Shown: positions 31,735 through 33,009 of the stretch, piece after piece
Layout of the letters: each line of letters starts with the position of its first letter
How positions within the stretch are numbered: position 1 is the stretch's first letter
Assembly: GCA_035530055.1 (NCBI GenBank)
Contig: DATKVN010000019.1
Location: 1-33,009, forward strand
Length of the DNA stretch: 33,009 nt
From: a bacterium
GTDB taxonomy: Bacteria; UBA6262; WVXT01
Direction: 5' to 3'
The notes under the pieces: model-generated
What the model saw: only the letters and a program-made list of their open reading frames with translations
What the model was told of the DNA's origin: nothing
The model's database searches: none
Made by a program: the position numbers and the translations under genes

Positions 31735-32526
31735 TCACTCCCTTTTTCCCTTAAATGGTTTAGCAATTCTCTTTATGCTTTCAGCCTTTCCCGTTTTCTC
31801 GTCGATTTCCATCACTACTCCTGCAAAAATTAAATCATCTTTTGCCACTTCAAACCTGATGGGCATCTGGGTCAAATACCTCTTCAGGATAATCTCCTTT
31901 TTTACCCCGATAACCGAATCGCGGGGACCGGTCATTCCTACATCAGTAATATAAGCTGTCCCCTGTGGAAGAATCCGTTCATCAGCAGTAGGAACGTGCG
32001 TATGAGTGCCTATTACCGCGCTTACTTTACCATCTAAGTACCAACCCATAGCAACTTTTTCTGATGTAATTTCCGCATGCATATCCACAACGATTATCTT
32101 TGTCTGTTTACTGATTTCTTCTATAATTCCATCAGTTGCACGGAAAGGACACTCTAAAGTGGACATATAAACTCTACCCATAAGATTTATGACACCAACT
32201 TTTATTCCATTATCCGCTTGAACAATCGTCCACCCTTTCCCGGGAACTTCAGGTGGAAAATTCGCTGGCCTTAAGATATTCTCTTCTTCTATTATTTCTG
32301 AAATCTCCTTCCTTGCCCATACATGATTGCCCATAGTAATTACATCGACTCCCTCTGAAAATACCTCGCGAGAAATATTAGGGGTGAGACCAAAACCGCC
32401 TGCTGCATTTTCACAATTAGCAATCACAAACTGAATATTTTCCTCTGTCATTATTTTAAGAAGAACGTTTCTAATTATTTCCCTACCCGGCTTACCGATT
32501 ATATCACCAACAAATAGTATTCTCAC
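31735..32526 (-). CDS. ymdB: YmdB-family metallophosphoesterase
   Basis: A 263-residue calcineurin-like phosphoesterase of the TIGR00282/YmdB family. All residues of the dinuclear metal site match the B. subtilis protein position for position: D8, E39, N40 (NCENAAGG), N67 and H68 (MGNHVW), H150 (VDMHAEI), H175 and H177 (GTHTHVP). B. subtilis YmdB hydrolyses 2',3'-cyclic nucleotides and affects RNA turnover and the motility/biofilm choice. The gene follows rny, as in Firmicutes, supporting a role in RNA metabolism. The start is a GTG (32524-32526) behind a strong AAAGGAGG. Confidence 0.95.
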   Translation of the reverse strand: MRILFVGDIIGKPGREIIRNVLLKIMTEENIQFVIANCENAAGGFGLTPNISREVFSEGVDVITMGNHVWARKEISEIIEEENILRPANFPPEVPGKGWTIVQADNGIKVGVINLMGRVYMSTLECPFRATDGIIEEISKQTKIIVVDMHAEITSEKVAMGWYLDGKVSAVIGTHTHVPTADERILPQGTAYITDVGMTGPRDSVIGVKKEIILKRYLTQMPIRFEVAKDDLIFAGVVMEIDEKTGKAESIKRIAKPFKGKRE

Positions 32527-32560
32527 TTTTCCTCCTTTAAAATTTCAAACTCATTTAGTT

Positions 32561-32851
32561 GTAGGCATAAATTCCCCGATTGAAAGTCAGGATACATAAC
32601 CTGTTTTTGCCCGGTTAAAACCGCCCCTACAAATGTCAGGTAGGAGTGTCCCGACTTGTCGGGACTGGTAAAGTAGTGTCATGCCGAACTCGTTTCGGCA
32701 TCTCTTGAGAGGGAGAAGATCCTGAAACAAGTTCAGGATGACAGAGAAAACAAGTTCAGGATGACAGAGAAAACAAGTTCAGGATGACAGGAGACACAGA
32801 TTCAATCTGTGCATCTCACCCGAGCGACTCCGAAAACTATCCCTTCATCCT
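32561..32851. repeat. array of palindromic modules filling the 347-nt rny-ymdB gap
   Basis: The gap 32527-32873 holds no gene. In order: a 60-nt module at 32562-32621 related to 1494-1553, closed by GTAG/CTAC; a hairpin GTCCCGA/TCGGGAC (32648-32665); an inverted pair at 32677-32703 and 32717-32743 (TGTCATGCCGAACTC... and ...GTTCAGGATGACA); three tandem 23-nt units; a hairpin CACAGA-ttcaa-TCTGTG (32795-32811); and the 31-nt segment 32821-32851 shared with 22004-22034. The sequence suggests successive insertion of several extragenic palindrome families. Confidence 0.78.
32728..32790. repeat. three tandem copies of a 23-nt unit
   Basis: CAAGTTCAGGATGACAG occurs at 32728-32744, 32751-32767 and 32774-32790, period 23. 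The first copy is the right arm of a palindrome (CCTGAA...TTCAGG), so the array looks like local duplication of that arm, not a CRISPR. Confidence 0.85.
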
Positions 32852-32873
32852 CCCCAAATCCCGAGCTACCTTT

Positions 32874-33009
32874 TTATTTTGCAGTTTCGATGGCTCTTGT
32901 CTCTCTGATAACCGTAACTTTTATCTGTCCAGGATACTCTATTTCTTTTTCGATTTTCTTAGCTATCTCCCTGGCCAGATTTTGCACCATACTATCCTCC
33001 ACCTCTTCC
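32874..33009 (-). CDS. rny: ribonuclease Y, C-terminal end only
   Basis: The last 45 codons of a gene running in from beyond the window. The end reads [20 protein letters not shown] followed by [15 protein letters not shown], the conserved C-terminus of RNase Y, the membrane-anchored HD-domain endoribonuclease that starts mRNA decay in many bacteria. The following gene, ymdB, is its usual neighbour. The stop is TAA at 32874-32876. Confidence 0.93.
   Translation of the reverse strand, partial: EEVEDSMVQNLAREIAKKIEKEIEYPGQIKVTVIRETRAIETAK

Noticed and set aside
32728-32790. Possible CRISPR array (three regularly spaced repeats)
   Set aside because: The whole 23-nt unit is repeated with no variable spacers, and no cas gene is nearby; it is a short tandem duplication.

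Overview
The window reads as chromosomal DNA from an uncultured diderm (Gram-negative-type) bacterium. Outer-membrane biology is evident: an LptE-like lipoprotein, a TolC-type channel, an RND efflux pump and a beta-barrel protein ending in phenylalanine. The short intergenic gaps packed with small palindromes resemble what is seen in candidate phyla such as Omnitrophota or Aerophobota, but nothing here fixes the phylum and no rRNA or tRNA gene was seen. All genes but one (rpsT) are on the minus strand, so transcription runs from high to low coordinates.

From the right edge, the first block is housekeeping: the 3' end of rny (RNase Y), ymdB, xseA-xseB (exonuclease VII), a polyprenyl synthase (ispA), a LarA-family gene, dxs, tlyA, leuS, an lptE-like lipoprotein gene and holA. 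rpsT lies on the plus strand and ends 1 nt from holA. Then come murJ, an unusually short uvrC, and a large AT-rich membrane glycosyltransferase/TPR gene that differs in base composition from its surroundings.

The next transcription unit starts at a clear sigma70-type promoter near 15.17-15.20 kb preceded by two perfect 15-bp tandem repeats. It carries a small membrane protein, a PmbA/TldE-like protein, aroE, a small unknown gene, aroC and a rhomboid protease. A second clear promoter near 10.32-10.35 kb, overlapped by palindromes, starts an efflux operon: tetR, tolC-like, a membrane fusion protein without the usual alpha-hairpin, an RND permease and a PII-like protein with a histidine-rich T-loop. 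Most junctions in this operon are ATGA overlaps. The left end holds a DUF2284 protein with its own promoter, an outer-membrane barrel whose signal peptide extends upstream of the first ATG, a single-cluster ferredoxin, a YjbQ-family protein, a small GGQ ribosome-rescue-type factor and a zinc-ribbon membrane protein.

Most larger intergenic gaps hold complex palindromic elements: hairpins closed by an outer stem, nested inverted repeats, and sequence modules shared between distant sites in the window. The only gene-free stretch over 300 nt (32527-32873, between ymdB and rny) is filled almost entirely with such elements. No CRISPR array, transposase gene, phage gene or recognisable defence system was found. 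The points most worth a second look are the reduced UvrC, the hairpinless efflux adaptor with its coupled PII-like gene, and the intergenic palindrome families.
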